Notes: a model not told the origin generated them from the letters alone. Numbered from the stretch's first letter, positions 41,985 to 51,989 are shown. The stretch is DNA of 56,184 bases from Bradyrhizobium sp. (GCA_028290305.1 JAQGKC010000193.1:1-56184); one strand, 5' to 3'. Made by a program: numbers and translations.

Positions 41985-42650
41985 GCGCGCCATCAATTGG
42001 AATACGTGCGCGGACATCGCGCCATCGTGAAGTTGTTTCACGCCCCGAGCGGCCGAGAAACAACAAGAAACAATCCGGCAACCCCAACGAAGCCATTTTA
42101 GTTCGCCGCGAAGACACCCTGAAACGAACATCGACTATCAAAGCCCCGGATCAAACAACGAGGTTCGGTCATGTGGGCATTCATCATCTGCTTGGTTTAC
42201 GACCATTCCTGCAAAAAATATCTCGCCGACTTGGTGAGGCACCAACACCGGTGGATTTAGGGAATTTGATGCGGGACTTTGGTCGCGTCGCCAAGTGATC
42301 AGGCTCGTTGCCCTCCGCGCCAATGTCGCGATATTAAAGCATCATCCGGAAAAGTGGGAACCGGTTTTCCTCGCGACAAACGCAAAGCGCTTGCGCGGAG
42401 ATCATGCTCAAACAAAGAGATGAGATCATGATCCGATCTCATCGGATCTTGATCTGGTATCGATCATGCGCGCCGCACGTGGATTACCAAAAGACGGCGC
42501 GTCGAACGTTACCGCCATCATGCCGCTGAAAGTCTCGGCTCAGGGTAATGAATTGGACTGGCCCTCATTTAATTTTATTTAATAATAGGCCTAGAAGTTC
42601 CATTTAATTACCATTAAACAGAGCCGGGGGTATTTAAATGGGAGATGCTC
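41985..42650. other. intergenic with mosaic repeat and AT-rich leader
   Basis: No gene is seen. At 42337-42430 lies a second rhizobial mosaic element (atcatccggaaaagtggga… atcatgctcaaacaaagaga). The last 90 bases are strikingly AT-rich, with atttaatt-type words repeated near 42567, 42603 and 42632. They may hold the promoter of the following repeat-protein gene. Confidence 0.5.
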
Positions 42651-44171
42651 ATGGCCAAGCGAATTCCGATTACCCATGGCGATTTATTTGATCATCAATT
42701 AGGTACCGATGACGCGTTGATTGGCGTCGCGAACTCGACCAATTTTCTGGTCGGCGATGCGGGTCGGGACATACGCGACCACGCCGTCGGCGGGGACGAC
42801 AGCTTTACCGCCAGCGCGAATTCCATCAACAGCTTCGTTGGGGACGCGGGTCGGAACATGCTCGATCATGCCCTTGGCGGCGACGACTCCTTCACGGATC
42901 TAGCCTTCACCGACAGTAATTTCTACGGCGACGCCCACGGAAACATGTCTGACAACGCCCGCGGCGGCGATGACACGGCTAAGGCCGCCGCTGCTGCCGG
43001 CGCGATTACACCGCATGTCACTTTTTACGGCGATGCCGGCGGCAACATGTCGGATAATACCCATGGTGGTAATGACACTTTCGATGCATCCAGTTTGTCG
43101 CCTGCAATTTTGCCGCAGCTCACTTTCTACGGCGACGCTGGGGGCAACATGTCGGATAATGCCCATGGCGGTAATGACACGTTCAGCGCGAACGTGGCGC
43201 ATTCCAACCTGACATTCTACGGCGATGCCGGCGGCAACATGTCCGGCCACACGATCGGCGGCAATGATACCTTCACGACGCCGGGGGGCCTGGAGAACAA
43301 CAACAATTTCTACGGCGATGCCGGCGGCAGCATGACCGGCCACGCCGTGGGCGGCAATGACACGTTCACGGTGAGCGGTGTTAACGCCTTCAATTTTTTC
43401 TACGGCGATGCCGGCGGCGACATGTCAGGCCATGCCCGGGGTGGCAATGACACTTTTGCAACGAGCGGCAACGCGTCCGATTTCGAGAACACCTTCTATG
43501 GCGACGCCGGCGGCAACATGCTTGGTTATGCCACAGGCGGAAACGATACCTTCACGGCCGGTGGCGGCAGAAACACCTTCTACGGCGACGCCGGCGGAAC
43601 CATGTCTGGCCATACCCAAGGCGGCAACGACACCTTCATGGGCGGTGCGCCGGCAGGCACAAACGGCATAAATTTAGCCTACGGCGACGCGCTCGTGATG
43701 ACCGGCAACGCTCGCGGTGGCAATGACACGCTCGTCGGAGGAGATGATGCGACTCCGCGTCCGGCCGGCACATACGAGAACACTCTCATCGGCGATGCGC
43801 AGAGCATGTCCGGCAACGCGCACGGTGGCAATGACAAGCTGATCAGCGGCACCGGAAACGATGACATGTGGGGTGACGCGCAGGTCATCTCCGGCCACGC
43901 TCGAGGTGGCAACGACACCTTCGTGTTCAATTTTAACAACGGTCACGACACGATCGAGGATTTTGGTCAGGGTAATCAATGTGTCGCCAAATCCAATCTG
44001 GGGATCGACCACATTGATGTCAGTGCTCTGGGCATCGAAAACTTCAGTCAGCTTCACATCTCGGCCTTTAATACAACGACTGACGAAAGCACCATCACGT
44101 TTAGTCCGGGCAACGACGTCGTCGTGCACAGCCAGATCGCGCTCACGTCGCACGATTTCTTTTTTGCATGA
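42651..44171 (+). CDS. GGND-repeat (RTX/hemolysin-like) protein
   Basis: I prefer ATG 42651, seven bases after gggag, over 42645. The 506-residue product is built of about 13 units ending in GGNDTF or GGDDSF, each preceded by YGDAGGNMSGHA. These resemble Ca-binding RTX nonapeptides (GGxGxDxxx) but with longer spacers. The C-terminus (FNFNNGHDTIEDFGQGNQ … DHIDVSALGI) is the usual end of secreted RTX-like proteins that leave through type I secretion. No secretion genes adjoin. The role may be surface or biofilm related. Confidence 0.75.
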   Translation: MAKRIPITHGDLFDHQLGTDDALIGVANSTNFLVGDAGRDIRDHAVGGDDSFTASANSINSFVGDAGRNMLDHALGGDDSFTDLAFTDSNFYGDAHGNMSDNARGGDDTAKAAAAAGAITPHVTFYGDAGGNMSDNTHGGNDTFDASSLSPAILPQLTFYGDAGGNMSDNAHGGNDTFSANVAHSNLTFYGDAGGNMSGHTIGGNDTFTTPGGLENNNNFYGDAGGSMTGHAVGGNDTFTVSGVNAFNFFYGDAGGDMSGHARGGNDTFATSGNASDFENTFYGDAGGNMLGYATGGNDTFTAGGGRNTFYGDAGGTMSGHTQGGNDTFMGGAPAGTNGINLAYGDALVMTGNARGGNDTLVGGDDATPRPAGTYENTLIGDAQSMSGNAHGGNDKLISGTGNDDMWGDAQVISGHARGGNDTFVFNFNNGHDTIEDFGQGNQCVAKSNLGIDHIDVSALGIENFSQLHISAFNTTTDESTITFSPGNDVVVHSQIALTSHDFFFA

Positions 44172-44180
44172 AGCGCTGAC

Positions 44181-44228
44181 GTCGCTCATCGAGTAACCTC
44201 AGATGTCGCTCATCGAGTAACCTCAGAT
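44181..44228 (+). repeat. exact 24-bp tandem duplication
   Basis: gtcgctcatcgagtaacctc plus agat occurs twice back to back, ten bases after the stop of the repeat-protein gene and just ahead of its terminator. Confidence 0.9.
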
Positions 44229-44239
44229 AATGACATTGA

Positions 44240-44262
44240 GACCGCCTTCGGGCGGTCTTTTT
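44240..44262 (+). terminator. rho-independent terminator
   Basis: The stem gaccgcc/ggcggtc has a ttcg tetraloop and is followed by ttttt. It ends the transcript of the GGND-repeat gene. Confidence 0.9.
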
Positions 44263-44487
44263 GCGTTTGATCGAACTGATCCGCCGTCGCTGCGCCCTCG
44301 CCAGCATCTTCATCGGCTCTCCCCGCTTCGGATAACCATCCACCAAAAGATGTGCATCAAGCCAAGCACGCCTCACGACAATTTGTGCGGCGCACCATCA
44401 GCGGAATCCGTAATGAGAGTATCGGACTTCAAATCGAACCCACGGCGTTCTGCGATTTGAAGGTTGGGCATTTTCTGAAGGTAGGAC

Positions 44488-47400
44488 ATGGGCCTCGTCA
44501 AATACGCGCTCAAGTTCCGTGTCACGTTTTACGTATTAACCCTGCTGATGATGCTGGGCGGCGTCGGTGCCATCATCGTCATGCCGAAGGACGTTCTGCC
44601 GACGGTCGATATCCCCGTGGTCGTCGTGGTCTGGACCTACACCGGCCTCGACACGACCGACATGGCGCAGCGGATCACGACCTATAGCGAGTTTTCGCTT
44701 TCCAATAACGTCAACAACATCCGAAGGATGGAAAGTACGACGCTGCAGGGCGTCGCGATCGAGAAAGTCTATTTCGATCAGCGGGTGTCGATCGATCTGG
44801 CGATTGCGCAGGTCGTCTCCGCGATGAACTCGATCCGGGCGGCCATGCCGCCCGGCATCCAGCCGCCGGTCGTCATGCGATTTTCCGCGTCGTCGGTGCC
44901 GGTAGTCCAGCTCGCTCTCTCATCCGAGAAGCAAAGCGAAGCTCAACTCTACGACTACGCGCAATACCGCATCCGCCAGACCCTTACGCAAGTACCGGGC
45001 TCGACACTACCATCGCCCTATGGCGGCGCGCCGCGCCAGATCATGGTCGATCTGGATATGCACGCGTTGCAAGGTTACGGCCTCACGCCGCTCGATGTGA
45101 CGAACGCGATTTCGACACAGAATCTCACAGTGCCGTCCGGCCAGTCCAAGATCGGCGACTGGCAATATCCGATCCGGCTGAACTCTGCACCCGAAGCGAT
45201 TTCGGCGCTCAACGTGCTGCCGATCAAGATCGTGGCGGGGTCGCCTGTTCTCGTGCGCGACGTCGCCTATGTGCGGGATGGCGCCCCACCGCAGCAGAAC
45301 ATCGTCCGCGCCGACGGCCGCCGCTCCATTTTGCTCACGATCCTGAAAAACGGCGAGGCATCGACGTTGTCGGTCGTCAACAACGTCAAGGGCTTTTTAC
45401 AACAAATCCGCGCGGCGGCACCTGAGGGCGCCAAGGTCGATCTGCTGTTCGACCAATCGGTTTTTGTCTCCGGCGCCATCGCGGACGTCGTGCGCGAGGC
45501 GGTGATTGCCGCCGGCCTGACCGGCATGATGATCCTGCTGTTCCTCGGCTCGTGGCGATCCACTTTAGTGGTCCTGATCTCGATTCCGCTCTCGATCCTG
45601 ACCTCGCTCGCGGTGCTGGCGCTGCTCGGCGAAACCATCAACATCATGACGCTGGGCGGACTTGCGCTTGCGGTCGGCATTCTCGTCGATGATGCCACCG
45701 TGGCCATCGAGAACACCTACCGTCTGATGGAGGAAGGCCACCCGTTCCGGCAATCGGTCGTGGAAGGCGCGGCCGGAATCGCCAAGCCGGCGCTGATCTC
45801 GACGCTGGCCATCTGCGCCGCCTTCGTCTCGGTTTTCTTCCTGACCGATACGCCAAAATTCCTGTTCACGCCGCAGGCGCTCGCGGTGGTGTTCGCCATG
45901 CTGACGTCCTATCTGCTGTCGCGAACCGTCGTACCGATCTTCATCGATGTGCTCGTCAAGAAGGAATACGACCGGCGTTATGGTGAGCACCACGGCCAAC
46001 ACGACGAAGCGGCCCCACGCAAGCTGGGGTTCTTCGCGCGGTTTCATGCCGGTTTCGAACGCTGGTTCGCCCGTTTTCATGCCGGATATCTCGGATTGCT
46101 GCACATTGTGATCGGGCACCGGATCATCACGCTTGCGGTGGTCGGCGTCGTTGTCGCGCTCGCCGCCGGTCTCTTTACATTTGTTGGGCAGGATTACTTT
46201 CCGCAGATCGATGCCGGAGAGCTGACGCTTCATGTACGCACCCGGCCGGGGATGCGCATTGAGTCGGCCGAGCAAACCTTTGCAGCCGTCGAGGACACCA
46301 TCCGCAAGGTGATCAAGCCGAATGATCTCGGACTGATCCTGGACAATATCGGGCTGCCCGCGAGCAACTACAATTTTGCATTCGGCGACGGCTCGTTCGT
46401 CGCGAACTACGACGGCCAGGTCCTGATTTCCCTCAAGGAGGGGCATGCTCCGACCAACTCGTACCGCAAGACGTTGCGCAAGGTCCTGCATGAAACCTAT
46501 CCGGACACGGTGTTCTATTTTCAGCCGTCCGACATCATCACCCAGATCCTGGATTTCGGTACGCTGACGCCGATCGATGTTCAGGTGACAGGCCGCAACG
46601 CCGACAAGGATCTTGAAGTCGCCAAGCACATCGAGCGGCGGCTGCGCGACGTCCGCGGCGCCGTTGATGTTCATATCCAGCAGATCACCGATGCTCCGGA
46701 ATTCTTTGCCGATGTCGATCGGCAGATGGCGGGAGAGATCGGCCTGACCGAGCAGCAGATCGCTAACACGCTGAACATCTCGCTGGCCGGCAGCTTTCAG
46801 GTTACGCCGAATTTCTGGGCCGATCCCAAGAGCGGCATCCCCTATCAGCTTTGGGTTCAGACCCCCGAATATCGCAACAATTCACTGACGGACGTAGGTA
46901 ACACCCCGCTGTTCGTATCGGCGGCGCTCAACCCGACGGGCGGGAACCAGCCGAGCGTGGTCACGCTGTTCAATAACGTCGCCAAGCTCCGCCGGCAGTC
47001 GGAGCAGACCGTGGTGAACCATGTGAACACCCAGCCGAAATACGATGTCTTCGCCAGCGTGCAGGATCGCGACCTCGGCTCGGTGAGCAGCGAGATCGAA
47101 AAAATCATGCAGGACGAGCAGAAGAATCTGCCGGTGCCCGACCGGATTTCGGTGCTGGGCCAGATCGCCGATATGCACAGCGCCTTCCAGAACATCGGCA
47201 TCGGCCTCGCGATCGCGATGATCGCGGTCTACCTACTGATGGCGGTGAATTTTCAGAGCTGGGGCGATCCGTTCGTCGTGCTGGCCGCGTTGCCGCTGGC
47301 GTTTTGCGGCATCGTGATGAGCCTGTTCGTGACGCAAACGACGTTCTCGATTCCCTCGTTGTTTGGCGCGATCATGAGCGTGGGCGTCGCCAGCGCGAAC

Positions 47401-47703
47401 TCGATTCTTCTTGTGACGTTCGCGCGCGAGTATCGCGAGCAGACCGGATGCAGTGCCGCGGAAGCTGCGATGAAAGCCGGAGAAACCCGACTGCGGCCGG
47501 TGCTGATGACCGCGGCCGCGATGTTCGTCGGTCTGATTCCCATGGCGCTTGGCCTCGGCGAAGGCAGCGAACAGAACGCCGCGCTGGCACGCGCCGTGCT
47601 TGGCGGCATCCTGGTCGGGACCTGCTCGACGCTGCTGTTTGTGCCCTTTCTCTATTCCATTTTGCGAACCGGCAAAACCGAACCCCTGAAAGACTACGTA
47701 TGA
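44488..47703 (+). CDS. RND efflux transporter permease
   Basis: The predicted protein has 1071 residues and the full 12-helix RND layout. The first helix is near residue 12-30, then a large periplasmic loop. The proton-relay helix IMTLGGLALAVGILVDDATV lies near 387-406 with its Asp pair, and the second membrane half is about 910-1060. It exports small hydrophobic or cationic compounds with a periplasmic adaptor and an outer-membrane channel. The adaptor gene overlaps its stop (ATGA); no outer-membrane TolC-type gene follows. The order permease-then-adaptor is reversed relative to acrAB. Confidence 0.93.
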   Translation: MGLVKYALKFRVTFYVLTLLMMLGGVGAIIVMPKDVLPTVDIPVVVVVWTYTGLDTTDMAQRITTYSEFSLSNNVNNIRRMESTTLQGVAIEKVYFDQRVSIDLAIAQVVSAMNSIRAAMPPGIQPPVVMRFSASSVPVVQLALSSEKQSEAQLYDYAQYRIRQTLTQVPGSTLPSPYGGAPRQIMVDLDMHALQGYGLTPLDVTNAISTQNLTVPSGQSKIGDWQYPIRLNSAPEAISALNVLPIKIVAGSPVLVRDVAYVRDGAPPQQNIVRADGRRSILLTILKNGEASTLSVVNNVKGFLQQIRAAAPEGAKVDLLFDQSVFVSGAIADVVREAVIAAGLTGMMILLFLGSWRSTLVVLISIPLSILTSLAVLALLGETINIMTLGGLALAVGILVDDATVAIENTYRLMEEGHPFRQSVVEGAAGIAKPALISTLAICAAFVSVFFLTDTPKFLFTPQALAVVFAMLTSYLLSRTVVPIFIDVLVKKEYDRRYGEHHGQHDEAAPRKLGFFARFHAGFERWFARFHAGYLGLLHIVIGHRIITLAVVGVVVALAAGLFTFVGQDYFPQIDAGELTLHVRTRPGMRIESAEQTFAAVEDTIRKVIKPNDLGLILDNIGLPASNYNFAFGDGSFVANYDGQVLISLKEGHAPTNSYRKTLRKVLHETYPDTVFYFQPSDIITQILDFGTLTPIDVQVTGRNADKDLEVAKHIERRLRDVRGAVDVHIQQITDAPEFFADVDRQMAGEIGLTEQQIANTLNISLAGSFQVTPNFWADPKSGIPYQLWVQTPEYRNNSLTDVGNTPLFVSAALNPTGGNQPSVVTLFNNVAKLRRQSEQTVVNHVNTQPKYDVFASVQDRDLGSVSSEIEKIMQDEQKNLPVPDRISVLGQIADMHSAFQNIGIGLAIAMIAVYLLMAVNFQSWGDPFVVLAALPLAFCGIVMSLFVTQTTFSIPSLFGAIMSVGVASANSILLVTFAREYREQTGCSAAEAAMKAGETRLRPVLMTAAAMFVGLIPMALGLGEGSEQNAALARAVLGGILVGTCSTLLFVPFLYSILRTGKTEPLKDYV

Positions 47704-49028
47704 ACACCATCGAGGACGTGCGCGTGAAAAAAACAGACCACACTCCGACGGTCAATGAACCGGGCCATCACACTGAGCCGCCGGCAACACCAGCTGCGCC
47801 GCCATCGAAATGGCTGCTGGGTGCTGTCTTGCTCGTCGGCGGCGGCGTTTTGACCTTCGGAGCCTACGGCCATTGGCAGACCAACGCTGCCGCCGCAGAA
47901 ACCCAACAAGAAGCCGTCGACTTCGTACCGGCGGTGCGTAGCACGATCACAAAACGGCTGGCCGACCCGATTGAGACCACCTTGCCGGGCCAGACCGACG
48001 CCTTCGATCGGGCAAACATCTTCGCCCGGGCGACGGGTTACGTTGCGGAGCGCAAGGTCGATATCGGTAGCATCGTCAAGCAAGGAGACGTGCTTGCCCG
48101 GATCGCTTCTCCCGATCTCGATCGCCAGCTCGACCAGGCCATTGCGCAGCTCGGACAGGTCCAGGCTGCGCTTGCGCAGGCGCAAGCGCAGATCACCCTG
48201 TCGGAAGCCAACCTCAAACTGGGCAATCTCAATTTCGCCCGATCAGACGCGCTGGTGAAGAAGGGATTTGATACCTACCAAAATCACGATAACCAGCAGG
48301 CCAACGTTTCGACGCAAGAGGCCAATCTCGAGGCAGCCAAAGCGGGCGTCAAGGTCGCGCAAGCCAATATCGAGGCGCAGCAGGCAACAGTAAACCGGCT
48401 ACGAACGCTGGCCGAGTTCGAAAGCGTGCGCGCGCCATTCGATGGCGTCGTGACCGTGCGCAACGTCGACGTTGGCGACCTCGTCAACGCCGATACCGGC
48501 GGCGGCACGCCGATGTTCACGATGGTGCGCGACGACATCCTGCGCGTTTCCGTCAACGTGCCCCAGAGCCTGGCGATTGCCATGCGCGACGGACTTGATG
48601 CGAAAATCCAGGTGTTCGAACTTCCGGGTCGAACCTTCGCCGGCAAGGTGGCGCGCAGCTCGGGCGCGTTGCTGTCGTCATCGCGGACGCTGGCGGTCGA
48701 AGTCGATGTCAACAATGCTGCCCATGTCCTGCGCGCCGGACTGTTCGTCAACGTGTCCTTTGCCGTTCCCCGGGAGCACCCCAATGTCGTCGTCCCGGCC
48801 GAAGCATTGATCTTCAATCAGCAGGGACTTCGGGTCGCGGTCATCAACGAGGACAAGAGCATTCACCTGCAGCCCGTGACTGTCTACCGCGACTCCGGCT
48901 CCACGATCGAACTCAGCGATGGACTGCACGGCGGTGAAAACATCGTGCTCAACCCGCCGACCAGCTTGCAGGAGGGCGGAAAGGTCAAGGTTACATCCGA
49001 CCAGAAGGTGGCAGACGCCGCGAGATAA
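47700..49028 (+). CDS. RND periplasmic adaptor (HlyD/AcrA-type)
   Basis: The predicted protein has 442 residues, starting within the permease stop. An N-terminal membrane anchor (WLLGAVLLVGGGVLTFGAYG) is followed by a lipoyl/barrel-sandwich segment with FARATGYVAERKVDIGSIVK and ARIASPDLDRQLDQAIAQL. An alpha-helical hairpin then runs over about 145-235, followed by the returning lipoyl strand APFDGVVTVRNVDVGDLV. A beta-barrel and membrane-proximal domain end it. It bridges the permease and the outer-membrane channel. Confidence 0.92.
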   Translation: MNTIEDVRVKKTDHTPTVNEPGHHTEPPATPAAPPSKWLLGAVLLVGGGVLTFGAYGHWQTNAAAAETQQEAVDFVPAVRSTITKRLADPIETTLPGQTDAFDRANIFARATGYVAERKVDIGSIVKQGDVLARIASPDLDRQLDQAIAQLGQVQAALAQAQAQITLSEANLKLGNLNFARSDALVKKGFDTYQNHDNQQANVSTQEANLEAAKAGVKVAQANIEAQQATVNRLRTLAEFESVRAPFDGVVTVRNVDVGDLVNADTGGGTPMFTMVRDDILRVSVNVPQSLAIAMRDGLDAKIQVFELPGRTFAGKVARSSGALLSSSRTLAVEVDVNNAAHVLRAGLFVNVSFAVPREHPNVVVPAEALIFNQQGLRVAVINEDKSIHLQPVTVYRDSGSTIELSDGLHGGENIVLNPPTSLQEGGKVKVTSDQKVADAAR

Positions 49029-49290
49029 TCACGACGAAGTAATCAGGCCTGGCTTGGGCGGCAAAAGTCACGACTTCGAAGATCCGGAAAAATCAACCCT
49101 CGGCGAGATGATCCTCCTGGTTTTACGCGTTTTTGCCGCTGGCATCGCCTGCTGAGAAGGATTGCTTGAAGTGCACCCTGCCCGCGCCTGGAATTCGACT
49201 GTGCCGCGTCCTGTTGATAACCCGCCGCCCGACGGGCGGGTGGCGTGACAGACGGCTGCGACGTGTTATCGACGGGAGAATGCCTCGCTC

Positions 49291-49908
49291 ATGACGGACC
49301 ACACCATGCGAATTACCCTCGTCGGCTCCCGCCATTTCGGCGTGACGACCCTGAACACGCTGCGCCAACAAGGTGTCGATATCGTCAGGGTGGTCGTCGC
49401 CGACGCCGACGACCGGCTTGCCACGGCGGCTCGCGCCGCCGGTATCGAGGTCGCGGTGCAGGCCAATCCCAAGCTCGTTGTGCCCCAGGAAATCGCTGAC
49501 GGTACCGACCTGATCGTGACGGCGCACAGCCACGCCCGCGTCAGCGAGGAGGCCCTCGCTGCGGCGAAGCTCGGCGGTATCGGCTACCATCCCTCGCTGC
49601 TGCCTCGGCACCGCGGCATCGCGGCGGTGGAATGGACCATCCGGGAAGGCGATCCGATCGCCGGCGGCACGGTGTATCACCTTGCCGATCGGATGGATGC
49701 GGGCGCGATCGCCGCGCAGGAATGGTGTTTCGTCAAGAAAGGCGAAACCGCCCGCGAATTGTGGGAACGCGCGCTGGCGCCGCTCGGCCAGAAACTTCTC
49801 GGTGAAGTCATCGACTACGCCAAAATCCACAAGGCCCTGCCGGCCAAACCGCAGGACGAGCAATTCGCGACCAACGCGCCAAGCCTTCCTAAAGTGAAGC
49901 CTTCCTAA
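49291..49908 (+). CDS. formyltransferase-family protein lacking the catalytic Asn
   Basis: The predicted protein has 205 residues (an alternative start MRITLVG at 49306 is good). The N-terminal Rossmann-like half leads to GYHPSLLPRHRG, with His100. GGTVYHLADRMDAGAIAAQE follows with Asp136. In formyltransferases (PurN, Fmt) the catalytic set is Asn-x-His…Asp; here the Asn position is Gly. It is shorter than Fmt, having no C-terminal tRNA-binding barrel. The substrate is unknown. The stop codon lies inside a 16-bp repeat array. Confidence 0.8.
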   Translation: MTDHTMRITLVGSRHFGVTTLNTLRQQGVDIVRVVVADADDRLATAARAAGIEVAVQANPKLVVPQEIADGTDLIVTAHSHARVSEEALAAAKLGGIGYHPSLLPRHRGIAAVEWTIREGDPIAGGTVYHLADRMDAGAIAAQEWCFVKKGETARELWERALAPLGQKLLGEVIDYAKIHKALPAKPQDEQFATNAPSLPKVKPS

Positions 49909-49941
49909 AGCCAAGCCTTCCTAAAGCCAAGCCTTCCTAAA
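49878..49941 (+). repeat. four tandem 16-bp repeats across a stop codon
   Basis: gccaagccttcctaaa recurs four times; unit 2 begins gtgaag. Because 16 is not a multiple of three, the reading frame passes unit 1 as PSLPK and hits a stop in unit 2. Copy-number change would alter the C-terminus of the formyltransferase-like protein. Confidence 0.9.
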
Positions 49942-50183
49942 TAAGTCTCCCTCCGTATGTCATTTCGGTAAGTCTTTCTGACTGAAGCCTTTTCGACCAA
50001 GTCAGGGGCGGCCGTGGTGCTCCCGGCTGCGCGATTTGCGATAATGCTGTTCCCGACCGGGAACCAATTTCCTGTTCAAATGTCTGATATGCAGGGAACT
50101 TTTAGTATTGACGCGGCGCAGCAAATTTTGAACACATTGTCACTGAATAAGCCGCGTTATCACGCAAATCGGGGATATGATTC

Positions 50184-50546
50184 ATGCGCCAGCACCGCAT
50201 TCATGCTTTATTTTTTGGTTCCATTCTTACCATTGCCACCGCCGCCCTCACTGCCGCTCCCGCGACCGCTCAGACACCCTATGACGGGCTCTGGAATGTT
50301 ACCGTCGTAACCAAGTCAGGTAGTTGCGAACCGTCGACCCGCTCCACACTTACTGTCACGGACGGAAAAGTCTCTGCCGCTGGAGCCGATGTCTCCGGCA
50401 GCATCGGACGCGAAGGTCTTGTACGTGTCTCAATCAACGGGGCATATGCAAATGGCCAACTCAGTGGCAACGCCGGATCGGGGAAATGGAATGGGGCATC
50501 AGCGGGCATACCTTGCAGCGGCCGATGGGAAGCGTCTCGGCAGTAA
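50184..50546 (+). CDS. small secreted protein
   Basis: The predicted protein has 120 residues. The signal peptide ends TAAPATAQ. The mature part opens TPYDGLWNVTVVTKSGSCEP and has GKWNGASAGIPCSGRWEASR at the end. Two cysteines may form a disulfide. The beta-rich pattern recalls small periplasmic proteins of bradyrhizobia with a 'YDG.W.V….G.C' start. The next secreted gene, 25 bases on, is related in design. Confidence 0.7.
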   Translation: MRQHRIHALFFGSILTIATAALTAAPATAQTPYDGLWNVTVVTKSGSCEPSTRSTLTVTDGKVSAAGADVSGSIGREGLVRVSINGAYANGQLSGNAGSGKWNGASAGIPCSGRWEASRQ

Positions 50547-50571
50547 AGCAAATCGAACGGCTGACACCTTC

Positions 50572-51054
50572 GTGACTATTAGACGGCTGATATTCGCGGC
50601 CATCACCTTGTTCGTGGCCTCCGTATCCGGCTCTGCAAGCTACGCACAATCGGGAGCATTCGCCGGCATGGCCGGGATCTGGTCCGGCGGAGGGACCGTT
50701 ACGCTCGATGATGGCTCGACCGAGCGAATTCGATGCCGGGCATCCTACGCCGTAGGCGCTGGCGGCACCGGCCTCAATCAGACCCTCATCTGTGCCAGCG
50801 ACAGCTACAAATTCGATTTCAAAACCAGTGTCGTCGCCGAGGCGGGAGCGCTTTCCGGGACCTGGAGCGAAAGCAGCCGGGGCATCAATGGAAACCTTGA
50901 AGGACGCGGAAACAACGGCAATTTCCAGGTCATCGCGAGCGCGCCCGGTTTCACGGCGAACATTTCCCTGACGACGCGCGGCAACAGGCAATCCGTCGTG
51001 ATCCGGCCCGAGAGCCAATTCAAGGGCGCCACCATTTCGCTGACGCGTTCGTAG
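50572..51054 (+). CDS. secreted protein related to its neighbour
   Basis: I start at GTG 50572; the longer open frame overlaps the preceding gene. The 160-residue product has a signal peptide (RRLIFAAITLFVASVSGSAS) and a mature domain with GIWSGGGTVTLDDGSTERIR and SGTWSESSRGINGNLEGRGN. It is probably an outer periplasmic beta protein of unknown function. Confidence 0.7.
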   Translation: MTIRRLIFAAITLFVASVSGSASYAQSGAFAGMAGIWSGGGTVTLDDGSTERIRCRASYAVGAGGTGLNQTLICASDSYKFDFKTSVVAEAGALSGTWSESSRGINGNLEGRGNNGNFQVIASAPGFTANISLTTRGNRQSVVIRPESQFKGATISLTRS

Positions 51055-51090
51055 CGTTTTCGCGACGACCGGCTCCGGTCAACTTTCCCT

Positions 51091-51291
51091 TCAACTCTCT
51101 CTTGGTCTGGCGAGCCGTGCAGCGGTTTCCTTCATGGTTTTTGCGATCAACAGGGCTTGTTCCTTGTTGAACGCAAAATCCTGAACGCCTTTCTGCGTGG
51201 TCAATGAAAGCACCATGATTTCCGGCTGGTTCTCCGGCCAGCCCGTGGCGAAGGCAGTCACAAAATCCGCGGATGTGGATCGCTTTGACAT
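51091..51291 (-). CDS. small conserved protein
   Basis: The predicted protein has 66 residues: PENQPEIMVLSLTTQKGVQD then FAFNKEQALLIAKTMKETAA. A beta hairpin plus helix is likely. No function is known. It is on the same strand and downstream of the RidA gene, about 100 bases away. Confidence 0.55.
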   Translation of the reverse strand: MSKRSTSADFVTAFATGWPENQPEIMVLSLTTQKGVQDFAFNKEQALLIAKTMKETAARLARPRES

Positions 51292-51393
51292 CGGGAATAG
51301 TCCTTTTCGAAATTTCTAGACTGTCGTTGCGTGCGCAACGTTGGAAAGGCGCGGGACACCTTGGTCCCGCAGGGCATCGATGGCGAAACCGGC

Positions 51394-51792
51394 CTATGCC
51401 GCCGGCACGAACGCGGTGACCTCGATCTCGACCTTTGCACGGACATCGACCAGACCTTCGATGTAGAGCAGCGTCGAGGGCGGGAAATTTCGCCCCAGCG
51501 TCTCGCGCCAGGCCGCACCGATGCCGGCCCCGGCGGCCTTATATTCGCTCCGGCTCGTCAAATACCAGGTCAGGCGAACGACGTGCTCCGGACCGGCGCC
51601 GGCCTCGGCAAGCAGCTTGATAATGCGTTTCAACGCTACAGTGACCTGCCCGGCCATATCGGACTGATATTCGCCCTTCTCGTCGCCTCCGGTCTGGCCT
51701 GCAAGAACGATCCATCGGCCAGGACCATCGACCGCGACACCGTGCGAAAAACCGCGGGGCTTAGACCATTCGGCCGGTTGCAGGATGCGCAT
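51394..51792 (-). CDS. RidA/YjgF-family protein
   Basis: The start ATG 51792 is preceded by ggagaa; an open frame continues upstream without support. The 132-residue product has the RidA pattern: KPRGFSHGVAVDGPGRWIVL, AGQTGGD, MAGQVTVALKRIIKLLAEAG, HVVRLTWYLTSRSEY, and LLYIEGLVDVRAKVEIEVTA. Some RidA proteins deaminate reactive enamines from PLP enzymes. The usual arginine of the active RidA signature appears only as VRAKVEIE, so another activity is possible. Confidence 0.88.
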   Translation of the reverse strand: MRILQPAEWSKPRGFSHGVAVDGPGRWIVLAGQTGGDEKGEYQSDMAGQVTVALKRIIKLLAEAGAGPEHVVRLTWYLTSRSEYKAAGAGIGAAWRETLGRNFPPSTLLYIEGLVDVRAKVEIEVTAFVPAA

Positions 51793-51989
51793 GAGCAGGT
51801 TCTCCAGAACAATAAACACCAGATCGATTCTTAGCACCGTTCGGGCTGCTCCTCCCACATCGAAATTTGAAGCGGCGCAGCACTGCATCGGCACATTTGC
51901 GCGTTGCAAATCCGCACGAGGTCGCCGATACCGGCCGCTCTCTCCGACCTTCCCGCAGTTTCCGCGGCACGCCCGGGCACTCCCCGCTG

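Noticed and set aside
44181..44228. Attachment-site duplication
   Set aside because: The two copies are adjacent with nothing between them, so slippage is simpler.
51320..51370. Terminator between the RidA and 66-aa genes
   Set aside because: Short GC-rich stems (gcgggac/gtcccgc) are present but no T-run follows on either strand.
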